DNA of 64,000 nucleotides from Parvibaculum sp039680535 (GCF_039680535.1 NZ_JBDKSS010000025.1:62001-126000), one strand, 5' to 3'. Counted from the stretch's first letter, positions 27,001 to 35,375 are shown. A program made the numbers and translations. The notes: generated from the sequence alone by a model not told the origin.

Positions 27001-27347
27001 GTCTCGGCGCGCAGGCCATGGCGGGCGGCAGCTTCCATGCGCCCTTCTTCATCGTCTCATGGCCGACCGGCGAATTTGGCGGCATGGGTCTCGAAGGCGC
27101 GGTGAGGCTCGGCTATCGCAAGGAAATGGAAGCGATCAAGGACCCCGTCGAGCAGAAGGAGTTCTTCGACAAGATGGTTGCCCGTTCCTACGAGCACGGA
27201 AAGGCGATCAACATGGCCTCCTTCCTCGAAATCGACGAGGTGATCGACCCGCTGGAAACGCGCCGCTGGATCATCCGGGGGCTTGCTTCGCTGCCCCGGC
27301 TGACACCCACCGAAGGCAAGCGCCGCTCCTTCGTCGATACCTGGTGA
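24066..27347 (+). CDS. Single-chain acyl-CoA carboxylase (BC-BCCP-CT fusion)
   Basis: 1093 residues. Order: biotin carboxylase (1 to about 445) with IANRGEIAIRIARAA, ATP-grasp GGGGRGM, ECSIQRRNQK and FIEANPRLQVEHTVTE; biotin carboxyl carrier domain (about 490-560) with biotinylated K522 in EAMKMEH; carboxyltransferase halves (about 600-1093) with GSVNGALFDEDKARTM, SGRCFAGNAA and LSLCDTPGFMVGPEAEK. Fusion of all three functions in one polypeptide matches the homohexameric long-chain acyl-CoA carboxylases known from Rhodopseudomonas and mycobacteria. It makes an alpha-carboxylated acyl-CoA from bicarbonate and ATP. Substrate range is not readable from sequence. ATG 24066, single gene. Confidence 0.9.
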   Translation: MTITHLLIANRGEIAIRIARAAAELGLRTTAVHSADDALSLHVKAADEAVALKGEGAAAYLDITGIVAAAKETKCDAIHPGYGFLSENAAFARACAEAGIVFVGPNPEALELFGDKIKAKALALASGVPLLAGTQGATSLDDARAFFKAHGPMMIKAVAGGGGRGMRPVRAEAEIEEAYKRCQSEAKAAFGNGDVYVEKLIERARHVEVQIVADRVGGVAHLFERECSIQRRNQKIVEIAPSPSLSEELRGELCAAAVTLARAAAYDNLGTFEFLVDAADMKTFAFIEANPRLQVEHTVTEEVTGVDLVQTQLKIASGKMLKELGLTQGEVPYPRGHAIQLRINMETMDESGNAKPAGGVISVFEPPSGPGIRVDTFGYAGYRTSPNFDSLLAKLIVHAPSVDYRDAVRRAARALSEFRLEGVATNISFLRSLVAHPAFAANDVTTRFVEEHVAELVKPLVARERYFAGVATQGVAAATAIKGPDGSEPVGAPMQGKVVSVDVKEGDRVHAGQQIAVLEAMKMEHLVHAAGSGIVRLVAAAAGEVLLDGQPIVFIEPGDVGAVAASEETAVDLDYIRPDLASVRERHFIGLDEGRPDAVARRRKTNQRTARENIDDLCDEGSFIEYGSLALAAQRRRRSMDELIKMSPADGMIAGIGSVNGALFDEDKARTMVLSYDYTVFAGTQGAMNHKKKDRMFKLAEQWRLPVVFFTEGGGGRPGDTDSMGVAGLDTPSFLAYAQLSGLVPRVGINSGRCFAGNAAILGTSDVIIATKNSAIGMGGPAMIEGGGLGVFLPDEVGPVEVQAPNGVIDVLVEDEAEAVAAAKKYLSYFQGPVAQWDCTDQRKLRHLIPENRLRIYDIRAVIDALCDTGSVLELRRDFAHGMVTALVRVEGRPMGLIANNPTHLAGAIDADGADKAARFMQLCDAFGLPILSLCDTPGFMVGPEAEKTALVRRVSRMFVTAGSLSVPVFTVVLRKGYGLGAQAMAGGSFHAPFFIVSWPTGEFGGMGLEGAVRLGYRKEMEAIKDPVEQKEFFDKMVARSYEHGKAINMASFLEIDEVIDPLETRRWIIRGLASLPRLTPTEGKRRSFVDTW

Positions 27348-27365
27348 CAGGGAATGCTGTTGCCG

Positions 27366-27428
27366 CTTTGCCACATAGTCCGCAGGGGAAACCCTTCGTT
27401 CCGCTGCGTATAATGAATTGTGGCAAAG
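27366..27428. promoter_or_regulatory. Inverted repeat with internal TATAAT upstream of the hypothetical gene
   Basis: CTTTGCCACA (27366-27375) and TGTGGCAAAG (27419-27428) are a perfect 10-bp inverted repeat 43 bases apart. A perfect -10-like TATAAT lies at 27409-27414 just inside the right arm. No matching -35 at 17 bases is seen, so an activator-dependent promoter or a paired operator is possible. Confidence 0.45.
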
Positions 27429-27497
27429 TCGTGCCGCTTGGTCATAATCAGCCATTGTTCCAATTTGGTCGCGGCGAGTACTCGCGAGAGGCGTGTA

Positions 27498-27920
27498 GTG
27501 GGGTTTTCGCAAAAGAGCGTCGATAGCAGCACCCCGAGCGCGGGAGTAGCGGGCGCGTCTGCGCGTTTCGGCTGGCTTGCGCCGTTCGTCTGGCTCCTGT
27601 TCGCGCTTTGCCTCGTCTCGTTTGGGCGCGTGACGCCCGTGGCGGCGGAGGCTCCCAGGGCCGAGCACTCATTCTCCCGCCATTCAGCGGTCCTTGAAGC
27701 GCCGGTTCAGACCGCGCCCCAGGCCAAACTTCTGAACCGCGGCCCCCGTCTGCGGGTTCTCGTGCAGCAAGTCGAGGCGCCGGCAGCCCTGGCACCGACA
27801 GTGTCCGCGCAAACGGGCGCCATTTCCCGGTTTTTTCAGCCAATGGCGATGGAGTCTGCCGCTTCGGCAGGCAGCGCGGGCCAGGCCGCCCGCGCCCCGC
27901 CAACTAATGGCATTTTATAA
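27498..27920 (+). CDS. Hypothetical secreted or membrane-anchored protein
   Basis: 140 residues from a GTG at 27498 with GAGAGG at 27486-27491. Residues about 24-50 form a hydrophobic segment (WLAPFVWLLFALCLVSFG) ending in TPVAAEA, compatible with a signal peptide or anchor. The remainder is Ala/Pro/Ser-rich and low complexity, and no family is recognised. The frame continues further upstream but without a good ribosome site. It may be a real, fast-evolving exported protein or an open frame by chance; the preceding inverted repeat and TATAAT favour a transcript here. Confidence 0.4.
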   Translation: MGFSQKSVDSSTPSAGVAGASARFGWLAPFVWLLFALCLVSFGRVTPVAAEAPRAEHSFSRHSAVLEAPVQTAPQAKLLNRGPRLRVLVQQVEAPAALAPTVSAQTGAISRFFQPMAMESAASAGSAGQAARAPPTNGIL

Positions 27921-27945
27921 CCATCTGTCTCAATTCGAAGGATAG

Positions 27946-28089
27946 CCTTGTGGCCTCCCGCTCTGGACGGGTATAGAGGGGGCGGCCAAAAAGGCCTTCG
28001 GCTCGATCAATAAGTCCAAGAAGAGCGAAAGCTCCGGAAATTCTGAGAATCCCGATGCAGTCCGTCGCGTGGAGGCTGCACGTCCCTAG
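27946..28089 (+). pseudogene. Start-less open stretch, possible gene remnant
   Basis: 47 codons between in-frame stops, ending just before the exporter gene. The encoded tail (AAKKAFGSINKSKKSESSGN, then a charged end VRRVEAARP) looks like a protein C-terminus but has no usable start codon and no family match. It could be the remains of a deleted gene. Weak evidence. Confidence 0.25.
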
Positions 28090-28100
28090 GGGAGGTTACC

Positions 28101-30461
28101 TTGCAGCGTATCGAAAATATCGTGTTCGGCTTGCGTGCCGTGATCCTCGCGGTCCTGGCTGCCATCACGATAACTATGCTTTTCTTCGCCGTGCAGCTTC
28201 GTATGGATGCCGGCTTCCTGAAGATGCTTCCGGTCGGCAATTCCTTCATCCAGACCTATTTCCAGTATGCGGACGGGTTTGGCGGCGGCAATCGCATCAT
28301 CGTGGTGCTTGAGAACAAGAAGGGCGACATCTTCCAGCCCGAATTCCTCAAGACGCTCAAGAATGCGACCGACGACGTCTTCTATATCCCCGGTATCGCG
28401 CGTCACCGCGTGACCTCCCTGTGGACGCCGAACACGCGCTTCATCGCCGTGACCGAGCAGGGCCTCGAGGCCGGCGACGTCATCCCGGCGAACTTCCAGC
28501 CGACGGATGCGGGCATCAAGACGGTGATGCAGAACACGCTGCGCGCCAATCTCGTCGGCCGCCTCGTTTCCACCGACTTCCGCTCGGCCATGATCGCCGC
28601 CGAACTTCTCGAAGTCGATCCGGAGACGCAGCAGAAGCTCGACTACTTCAAGGTTGCGAACCTCCTCGAAAAGAACATCCGCGACAAATACGTGACTGCC
28701 GATACGGACGTTAAGATCGTCGGCTTCGCGAAGCTCATCGGCGATATCGCCGACGGCGCCCGTTCGGTAGTTCTCTTCTTCACGGTCGCTTTCATCCTCA
28801 CCTGCCTCATGCTCTGGCTGTATTGCCGGTCGTGGATCCTGACGATCGTGACGGTGAGCTGCTCGCTCTGCTCGCTGATCTGGCAATTCGGTACGCTGCA
28901 ACTCATGGGCTACGGTCTCGATCCGCTGGCCGTGCTCGTGCCCTTCCTCGTTTTCGCCATCGGCGTCAGCCATGGCGTGCAGCAGATCAACATGGTGGGC
29001 GCTGAAATCGCCGCCGGCCTCGACAAGAATGCGGCCGCGCGCGCGACCTTCACCTTCCTGCTTCGTCCGGGCTCGGTCGCTCTCGCGACCTGTCTCGCCG
29101 GCTTCGCCACGCTCTACATCATCCCGATCGGCATGATCCGCGAACTTGCGGTCACCGCCTCCATCGGTGTCATGTTCAAGATCGTCTCGAACCTCATCAT
29201 GCTCCCGCTCATCGTTTCCTACGTCGCTCCTGGCCAGGAATATGGTGAGAAGGTGCGCAATGCGATGGCGAGCCGTGCCAGATTCTGGCCGTTCCTCGCG
29301 TCCATCGCCAAGCCGACGCAGGCCTTCATCTTCATCGGCTTCTGCGTGATCCTCGGCATTGTCGGTTTCTATGAGGGCAAGAACCGCCAGATCGGCGACG
29401 TTCATGCGGGTGCCGGCGAGCTGTGGCCGCAGGCGCGCTACAACCTCGATAGCGAATACATTGCTGAACACTTCAAGCTCGGCGTGAACGTGATGAACGT
29501 GATCGTCGAGTCCAAAGACGTGGCTTGCGTCGATTACAGCAAGCTGCACTTCCTCGATACCTTCAGCTGGGACATGCGCAACGTCGAAGGCGTGCAGACG
29601 GTGGTGAGCCTCCCGATCGTCGGCAAGACCATCAACAGCATGTGGCAGGAAGGCAATCCGAAATGGGCCGCGCTTCCGCGTGACCCGACAGCTCTCGCTC
29701 AGGCGACGTCGAGTGTTTCGAGCTCGACCATGCTCGTCGACACGGAATGCAAGACGCTGGGTGTCCAGATCTATATCGCGGACACGAAGGCCGAAACCGT
29801 GAAGCGCGTCGTCGGCGCGGCTGAAGCCTGGATCAACGATCCCCAGCATCAGCGCGACGATCTGAAGCTCCGCATCGGTACGGGTAACGTCACCATCACT
29901 TCGGCGACGAATACCGTGGTCGAGCATGCCGAACTTCCGATGCTCCTCTACGTCTATGCCGTGGTCATGATCCTCGTGATCTTCGTCTACCGCGAATGGC
30001 GTGGCGCGCTCTGCTGCGTGCTTCCGCTGATCCTGTCGACGATCATCGGTAACTGGTTCCTGATGGCGGCCGGCATCGGCCTCAAGATCTCGACGCTGCC
30101 GGTGCTCGCGATTGCCGTCGGTATCGGCGTCGACTATGGCATCTACGAGTACAATCGTATTCAGCGCTACATGCGCATGGGCGTCTCGCCGTACCATGCC
30201 TATCTCCAGGCGCTGAACGATGTGGGCTCGGCGACGATGTTCACCGGCGGCACGCTCGCCATCGGCGTCTCGACCTGGAGCTTCTCCGCTCTGAAGTTCC
30301 AGGCCGACATGGGCCTTCTCCTCACCTTCATGTTCATCGTCAACATGATCGGTGCGGTGACGCTCCTGCCGGCGCTGGTCGCGGCGCTCGAATACATCTG
30401 GCCGCTGAAGCGCAAGCCGCTCACGGAAGAGGAAGCGCGCGCGATCCGTCACGCGCACTGA
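28101..30461 (+). CDS. MMPL/RND-superfamily exporter
   Basis: 786 residues, two-fold repeat: one N-terminal membrane helix, a large periplasmic loop, five helices (about 225-395), then the same again (about 410-430 and 610-770). The second half has LAIAVGIGVDYGIYEYNR, the typical MMPL/RND stretch around helix 10, and the first half LVPFLVFAIGVSHGVQQIN. These exporters, found with degradation genes for steroids and hydrophobic compounds, are thought to move lipids or hydrophobic substrates; the substrate here is unknown. The start is a TTG at 28101 preceded by AGGGGAGG; no ATG or GTG fits better. Confidence 0.88.
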   Translation: MQRIENIVFGLRAVILAVLAAITITMLFFAVQLRMDAGFLKMLPVGNSFIQTYFQYADGFGGGNRIIVVLENKKGDIFQPEFLKTLKNATDDVFYIPGIARHRVTSLWTPNTRFIAVTEQGLEAGDVIPANFQPTDAGIKTVMQNTLRANLVGRLVSTDFRSAMIAAELLEVDPETQQKLDYFKVANLLEKNIRDKYVTADTDVKIVGFAKLIGDIADGARSVVLFFTVAFILTCLMLWLYCRSWILTIVTVSCSLCSLIWQFGTLQLMGYGLDPLAVLVPFLVFAIGVSHGVQQINMVGAEIAAGLDKNAAARATFTFLLRPGSVALATCLAGFATLYIIPIGMIRELAVTASIGVMFKIVSNLIMLPLIVSYVAPGQEYGEKVRNAMASRARFWPFLASIAKPTQAFIFIGFCVILGIVGFYEGKNRQIGDVHAGAGELWPQARYNLDSEYIAEHFKLGVNVMNVIVESKDVACVDYSKLHFLDTFSWDMRNVEGVQTVVSLPIVGKTINSMWQEGNPKWAALPRDPTALAQATSSVSSSTMLVDTECKTLGVQIYIADTKAETVKRVVGAAEAWINDPQHQRDDLKLRIGTGNVTITSATNTVVEHAELPMLLYVYAVVMILVIFVYREWRGALCCVLPLILSTIIGNWFLMAAGIGLKISTLPVLAIAVGIGVDYGIYEYNRIQRYMRMGVSPYHAYLQALNDVGSATMFTGGTLAIGVSTWSFSALKFQADMGLLLTFMFIVNMIGAVTLLPALVAALEYIWPLKRKPLTEEEARAIRHAH

Positions 30462-30481
30462 TCTCCGGACAAGTCAAAGAG

Positions 30482-30515
30482 AAGGGCGGCTTCCGCGAGG
30501 GAGCCGCCCTTTTTC
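30482..30515 (+). terminator. Rho-independent terminator after the MMPL exporter
   Basis: AAGGGCGGCT pairs with AGCCGCCCTT around a short loop (TCCGCGAGGG) and continues into TTTTC. It separates the exporter from the convergent SnoaL-like gene. Confidence 0.87.
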
Positions 30516-30537
30516 TTTGTCCGACGCTTCTCGTGGA

Positions 30538-30921
30538 TCAGCCGCGAGAATAGAAGAACCGCTCCTCCGCGATCTTCCCGTCCTTCAGCGTGTAGAGGCC
30601 GGTCTCGTCCATCTTCATGCGCGTGCCGCTCTGCTTCTCCGTCACGTCGATCGTGAAACGGACGATGAATTGATTGCCGTTCACATAGGGCCCGTCGATA
30701 TCCATGCGGTGGATCTCGTGGGCGCCTTCCCACCACTCGCCTTTCTTGCGCAGGGCTTCCTTGCCGCGCGCCGGAGGCATGCTGCCGGTGGGTTCGATGC
30801 TCAGCACATCGTCAGCCCAGTATCGGTCGCCCGCTTCGTCCGCTTTGCCCGCTTTGCAGAGGCTGACGAAATCTTCGGCGATGACCTTCGTGCTGTCCTG
30901 AATATTCACATTCATGTCCAT
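30538..30921 (-). CDS. SnoaL-like / NTF2-fold protein
   Basis: 127 residues. The pattern, helical N-terminus (EDFVSLCKAGKADEAGDRYWADD), then curved-sheet strands (FIVRFTIDVTEKQSG; MDETGLYTLKDGKIAEERFFY), fits the NTF2-like superfamily that includes SnoaL polyketide cyclases, ketosteroid isomerases and limonene-epoxide hydrolases. Members are small pocket enzymes or binding proteins; function is not assignable. ATG at 30921 preceded by GAGGAGAG. Single gene. Confidence 0.8.
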   Translation of the reverse strand: MDMNVNIQDSTKVIAEDFVSLCKAGKADEAGDRYWADDVLSIEPTGSMPPARGKEALRKKGEWWEGAHEIHRMDIDGPYVNGNQFIVRFTIDVTEKQSGTRMKMDETGLYTLKDGKIAEERFFYSRG

Positions 30922-31080
30922 GGGGCTCTCTCCTCTTCGGTGATGCCGGAAGTTCCCCCGAGCCTAGTGCGCTCGTCCTGACAGCATGATGTCAGGAGCC
31001 TTCGAGGGAAAGGGGCGCACCAAAGCAAAGGGGCCGCCCTCAAGGCAGCCCCTTCTTCATCACGACCATCGGACGAAATT

Positions 31081-34000
31081 TCAGACTTGTTCGGTCACAC
31101 CGTCCACCGCCGCTTCGCTCTCGTCGCCGAGATTGGTGGGTGCCAGCAGCAGATACATGGCGGGCGTCACCAGACGGGAGAGGAAGGTCGAGGAGAGCAG
31201 GCCGCCGATGATGACCCAGGCGAGCGGCGAATAGAGGCCGGAGCCCTGCAGCGCCAGCGGGAGAAGACCGCCGACCGCCGTAGCCGATGTCAGCAGAACG
31301 GGCAGGAAGCGGATTTCGCCGGCCTGTTCGATGGCATCTGCAAGCGGCGTTCCCGCCTTGCGCAACTGGTTGGTGAAGTCCACCAGCAGGATCGAATTCT
31401 TGATCTCGATACCGATGAGGGCGATGAAGCCGATGACGGCGGTAAAGGAGAGCGAGTAGCCCGATGCGAGCAGGGACATGATGCCGCCGAAAATGCCGAG
31501 CGGGATGACGCCTGCCACGACCAGCGTCGCGCGGAACGAGTGGAACTCGAGGATGAGCACGGCAAGAATGCCGCAAATCGCGATCAGGATAGCGGTGAGA
31601 AGTCCGCTGAAGCTCTTGCTCGCCGCTTCCGCCTCGCCGCCCTTGCGGAAGTCATAGCCCGGTGGGATCGGCACCGATTTCAGCCGTTTGAAAATATCAG
31701 CCGTGACCTTGGCGGTGTTGTATCCCGTCTGGGTATAGGCGGTGATGGTGACCAGGCGCTCGCGATTGTAACGGTCGATGCGGCTTGGGCTGGAATCGAG
31801 ATGCGGCGCGGTGAGCAGGCCAAGCGGCACGGAGCTGCCGTCGGCGGTCGGGACATAGACCTTGTCCAGAGCATCGAGCGCGTGATGTTTGCCGAGCGGC
31901 AGGCGCACTGTGATCTTGTATTGCTCGCCGTTCGACTCGCGATACCAACCTGCCGTCTCGCCGACGATGGCAAGCCGCACCGTGCGGTCGATCTGTCCCG
32001 CAGGCACATTCATCATCGCGGCTTTCTCGGTGTTGATGCCGAGATTGAGGTCCGTGCGGTCGAGCTGCATCGGATTGAAAATGTCGCGCGTGCCCGGCGT
32101 ATCTTCAATGATCCGCGAAACCTGAGCAGCGATTTCCTTGAGCACCTTGAGGTTCGGACCGACGATGCGAACCGCGACCGGCGCTTCGATGGGCGGCCCG
32201 TTCTGGAAGACGCGCAGGATGATCTGTGCGCCCGGATAGCGTGCGAATTCGGCTCGCAGCTCGTCATACATGCGAGGCGTCTTGACCTCGTCGAACTGCC
32301 TGATCTCCGCGAATATCTCCGCCATGTTGGCGCGGGTCTCCATCGACCGCACGTTGTAATAGATCTGCGGATTGGCGTGGCCGAGGTTGGACATGGTCCA
32401 GAGAATCTCGGGGCGTTTCTTCAGAACATTTTCGGCAAAGAGAAGCGCGCGCTTCGTTTCTTCCTGTCCTGTCCCCTGCGGCGTCTCGATCTGAACGAGG
32501 AACTGGCGGCTGTCCGCAGCGGGGAAGAGGCTGAAACCGATGACGGGAACGAGCGAAAGGCTGGCGAGGCAGACGGCCAACGCACCGATCACGGTTGTCT
32601 TCGGATTGGCGAGCGCCCGATGGAGGAGCGGGCGATAGAAGCGGTGGATGCCGCCCATCACGGCGCGCAGGAAGATGTTTCCCTCCGGGTGCGCCTTGTC
32701 GCTGAGAAGTCGGCTCGACAGGAAGGGGATGATCGTCAGCGAAACGAAGAGCGAGGCGATGATCGTGACCGTGACCGCGACGGGCAACGAACGCGTGAAC
32801 TTGCCGGCACCCTCGGGAAGGGAAAGAAGCGGCAGGAAGGCAAAGAGCAGCGCTGCCGTGCAGCCGACGACGGCGACCGAAATTTGCGAGGTCGCAGCGA
32901 CGGCAGCCTCAAGGCGTTTCTTGCCTTGCCGCAAATGGCGCTCGATGTTTTCGACCACCACGATGGAGTCGTCGACAAGAAGGCCGAGCGCCAGAACGAA
33001 GCCCGCGATCGACAACTGGTTCAGCGAGTAGCCGCCGAATTCCATCATCGACAGGCCGATTGCCAGCGAGAGCGGGATCGAGACCATGACCACCACGGCG
33101 GCGCGAATGCCGAGCGGCAAGAGCGTGATGAGGACGAGGCCGACCGCAATGGCGAAGTCGCGATAGAGATGGTTCAGCCGCTCATGCACCGAGACCGACT
33201 GGTCGAAGGCCCGCTTGAGCTCGATGTCCTTGGGCAGGCGCGGTTCGAAACGGTCGAGCGCCTTGTAGATGCCGTTGCGCACCTCGAAGACGTTCTGGTT
33301 TTCCTTCTGGTTCGCCGTGACGAAGACGGCCCGCTTGCCGTTGTACCAAGCGAGATGGCCCGCTTCCTCCTGCGCCCATGAGACATCGGCGACGTCGCCG
33401 ACCTTGACGATGCGTCCGCCATAGGCGCCGACGACGGTGTCTCGAATCTGGTCGAGGCTCTTGAAGCCGCCGGTCGTCTTGATGTTGAAGCGCCGCGCGC
33501 CGGCATGGATGGGGCCGCCGGGAATATCGCTGCTTTCCGCGCCAATGGCGTTCGCGACCGCCGTCACGGGAATCTTCAGGCTGGCCAGCCGGCCGAAATT
33601 GACGGCGACACGTACCTCGGAGGCAGGAAGACCCCAGATCTTCGTTTCGCGCACGCCGGGCGCGCGATCGATCTCGTCGCGCAGATCCTTGGCCACGTCT
33701 TCGAGTTCGCGTGCGGGCGCCGCGTCGCTGACCAGCGCCACCTGCACCATGTTGGTGAGCGAGGAGCGGAACTTGTCGACCTGAAGAATCTGAATGCCCG
33801 AAGGCAGGCTGCTGCGTAGCGCGTTGATTTCCCGGACCACGTCGTCATAGCGCTTGTCGGGATCGGGCGTCGACCAGTTGAACTGCACGCTGATGCTGGC
33901 TACGCCGTCTTCGGCGCGGCTGACGATATTCTCAAGATCGTCGAGCCCGTTCACCGCGTCCTCGATGGGCCGCACGATCAGCTTTTCCATATCGGCCGGA

Positions 34001-34173
34001 TCGGCGCCCGGCATCACCACGGTCACGACCGCATAGGGAATGGGAAAGTCCGGGTCTTCCGCGCGAGGAATGCTGTTGAAGGTGTTGACGCCCATCATGG
34101 CCAGAAGGCCGAAAAGGACGAGCGTGAATTGCCAGTTGCGGACGAAGAAGCCGCTGATCTTGCCGAGGATCAT
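31081..34173 (-). CDS. RND efflux pump inner membrane permease (AcrB/MexF-like)
   Basis: 1030 residues, full length for AcrB-type pumps. Twelve hydrophobic segments in two halves, each with a large periplasmic loop. The proton-relay aspartates are in LVDDSIVVVENIERH, the equivalent of AcrB helix 4 D407/D408. N-terminal IPRAEDPDFPIPYAVVTVVMPGADP is typical of the subgroup of hydrophobic-compound and metal-like RND exporters. It pumps substrates across the envelope with the adaptor encoded just upstream. No outer membrane TolC-type channel gene is in the window. ATG overlaps the adaptor stop by four bases. Confidence 0.92.
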   Translation of the reverse strand: MILGKISGFFVRNWQFTLVLFGLLAMMGVNTFNSIPRAEDPDFPIPYAVVTVVMPGADPADMEKLIVRPIEDAVNGLDDLENIVSRAEDGVASISVQFNWSTPDPDKRYDDVVREINALRSSLPSGIQILQVDKFRSSLTNMVQVALVSDAAPARELEDVAKDLRDEIDRAPGVRETKIWGLPASEVRVAVNFGRLASLKIPVTAVANAIGAESSDIPGGPIHAGARRFNIKTTGGFKSLDQIRDTVVGAYGGRIVKVGDVADVSWAQEEAGHLAWYNGKRAVFVTANQKENQNVFEVRNGIYKALDRFEPRLPKDIELKRAFDQSVSVHERLNHLYRDFAIAVGLVLITLLPLGIRAAVVVMVSIPLSLAIGLSMMEFGGYSLNQLSIAGFVLALGLLVDDSIVVVENIERHLRQGKKRLEAAVAATSQISVAVVGCTAALLFAFLPLLSLPEGAGKFTRSLPVAVTVTIIASLFVSLTIIPFLSSRLLSDKAHPEGNIFLRAVMGGIHRFYRPLLHRALANPKTTVIGALAVCLASLSLVPVIGFSLFPAADSRQFLVQIETPQGTGQEETKRALLFAENVLKKRPEILWTMSNLGHANPQIYYNVRSMETRANMAEIFAEIRQFDEVKTPRMYDELRAEFARYPGAQIILRVFQNGPPIEAPVAVRIVGPNLKVLKEIAAQVSRIIEDTPGTRDIFNPMQLDRTDLNLGINTEKAAMMNVPAGQIDRTVRLAIVGETAGWYRESNGEQYKITVRLPLGKHHALDALDKVYVPTADGSSVPLGLLTAPHLDSSPSRIDRYNRERLVTITAYTQTGYNTAKVTADIFKRLKSVPIPPGYDFRKGGEAEAASKSFSGLLTAILIAICGILAVLILEFHSFRATLVVAGVIPLGIFGGIMSLLASGYSLSFTAVIGFIALIGIEIKNSILLVDFTNQLRKAGTPLADAIEQAGEIRFLPVLLTSATAVGGLLPLALQGSGLYSPLAWVIIGGLLSSTFLSRLVTPAMYLLLAPTNLGDESEAAVDGVTEQV

Positions 34174-35282
34174 GTGCGCGGCCTCGCCACCGGCTGTTCG
34201 GCGGCGAGGTCGGTCACGACCTTCACCTTCACGCCATCGCGCAGATAGGGCGCGCCCGCGCTGACAACCTGATCACCCGCCGAGAGGCCGTCAGTGACAA
34301 TGACCTCATCGCCGGAAATGGTGCCGACAGATACGCGGGCGAGGCGCACGGCGGATTTGGCAGGGTCATAGACATAGATGGTTGCGGTCGAGCCATGGCC
34401 TTCGAGGATGGCGGAGGCGGGGATGGCGAGATGCTTTGAGCGATCGCCATTTCCGGCTTTGGACGCCGGAGCAATGCGGGCCTCGCCCATGAAGCCGCTT
34501 TCTGCGCCCGAGGGCACACCTTCAAGCGCGATTTCGACTTCGAATGTGCCGGTGCGCGCGTCGCTCATTGCGGAGAGACGCCGCACGGTTCCGGCTACCG
34601 GCCTTTGCGGGAACGCATCGAGCGTCACCTGCGCCCTGTCGCCGATGGCGAGGCGCGCGACGTCGCGGTCGCTGAGGCCGGCCTTCAGGATGTAACCGGC
34701 CGAGCCCTGACTGACGGTAAGAACGGGCGCGCCGGGCGCGACGATCTCGTTGATGTCGGCGTGGCGCGTCAGCACGATGCCATCGGCGGGGGCGGTGATG
34801 CTGGCGAGGCTGCGGTCGAATTCGACGCGCTGCCGATCGGCGACCGCCATGTCATAGGCGCTCTTCGCATCCTGAACCTTTTGCTGACTGACGAAACCCT
34901 TGGCGAGCAGCGGTTCGATGCGGGCGAGGTCGCGCCTGGCCTTCTCGGCCGCATAGGCTGCGCGGGATGCCTCTGCGTTGATTTCGCGCTGGTCGAGCTC
35001 CGCGAGAAGCTGGCCCTTGGTCACGCGGTCGCCGGTATCGACCTTCAGCGTCTTGATGAGGCCGCCGATCTTGAAGGAGAGCGCCGCCTCCTTGTCGGAG
35101 CGCAGCTGGCCATAGGCGACGACGTCCTGGCTTTCCGGCGCCGTGCGCGCGGTGGCGACCAGAACGGGAACGCCGCTCTCGGTCTGGGTGGCCGCCTTGT
35201 CTTCCTTCTTGCCGCAGGCACCGAGCGCCGCAGCCAGACTCAGCGCGGCGATCGCGCCGAGCGCTATCCGTGAAAACGACAT
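34170..35282 (-). CDS. RND efflux periplasmic adaptor lipoprotein
   Basis: 370 residues. Signal with lipobox LGAC (cysteine 23), then the membrane fusion protein plan: beta-barrel/lipoyl strands GGLIKTLKVDTGDRVTKGQLLAELD, coiled-coil hairpin (about 100-165), second lipoyl half ITAPADGIVLTRHADINE and a C-terminal barrel and membrane-proximal domain. It links the permease to an outer membrane channel. ATG at 35282 with GAGGGG at the right distance; a TTG two codons upstream is possible. First gene of the pump operon, divergent from a TetR gene. Confidence 0.9.
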   Translation of the reverse strand: MSFSRIALGAIAALSLAAALGACGKKEDKAATQTESGVPVLVATARTAPESQDVVAYGQLRSDKEAALSFKIGGLIKTLKVDTGDRVTKGQLLAELDQREINAEASRAAYAAEKARRDLARIEPLLAKGFVSQQKVQDAKSAYDMAVADRQRVEFDRSLASITAPADGIVLTRHADINEIVAPGAPVLTVSQGSAGYILKAGLSDRDVARLAIGDRAQVTLDAFPQRPVAGTVRRLSAMSDARTGTFEVEIALEGVPSGAESGFMGEARIAPASKAGNGDRSKHLAIPASAILEGHGSTATIYVYDPAKSAVRLARVSVGTISGDEVIVTDGLSAGDQVVSAGAPYLRDGVKVKVVTDLAAEQPVARPRT

Positions 35283-35301
35283 AGCCAACCCCTCATTGAT
35301 A

Positions 35302-35360
35302 CTGAACGGTGTTTATTTAGTGGGCTTTAGCGGCTGGTCAACCCCTCCTGAACAGTGTTA
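35302..35360. promoter_or_regulatory. Divergent promoter region with two palindromic operator candidates
   Basis: CTGAACGGTGTTT (35302-35314) and CTGAACAGTGTTA (35348-35360) are near-identical repeats, each with an AACRGTGTT palindromic core. On the minus strand TTGACC (35341-35336), a 16-base spacer and TAAATA (35319-35314) form a promoter for the pump genes that overlaps one repeat, while the other repeat lies next to the start of the TetR gene. This is the layout expected for TetR autorepression and control of the pump. Confidence 0.6.
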
Positions 35361-35375
35361 GGTAGGCTTATGCCG

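Noticed and set aside
28086..30458. 790-residue antisense frame opposite the MMPL exporter
   Set aside because: Same codon-bias artefact; the sense protein has clear membrane topology and a ribosome site.
31087..33381. 764-residue frame on the plus strand opposite the RND permease
   Set aside because: Charged, repetitive shadow translation without any family pattern.
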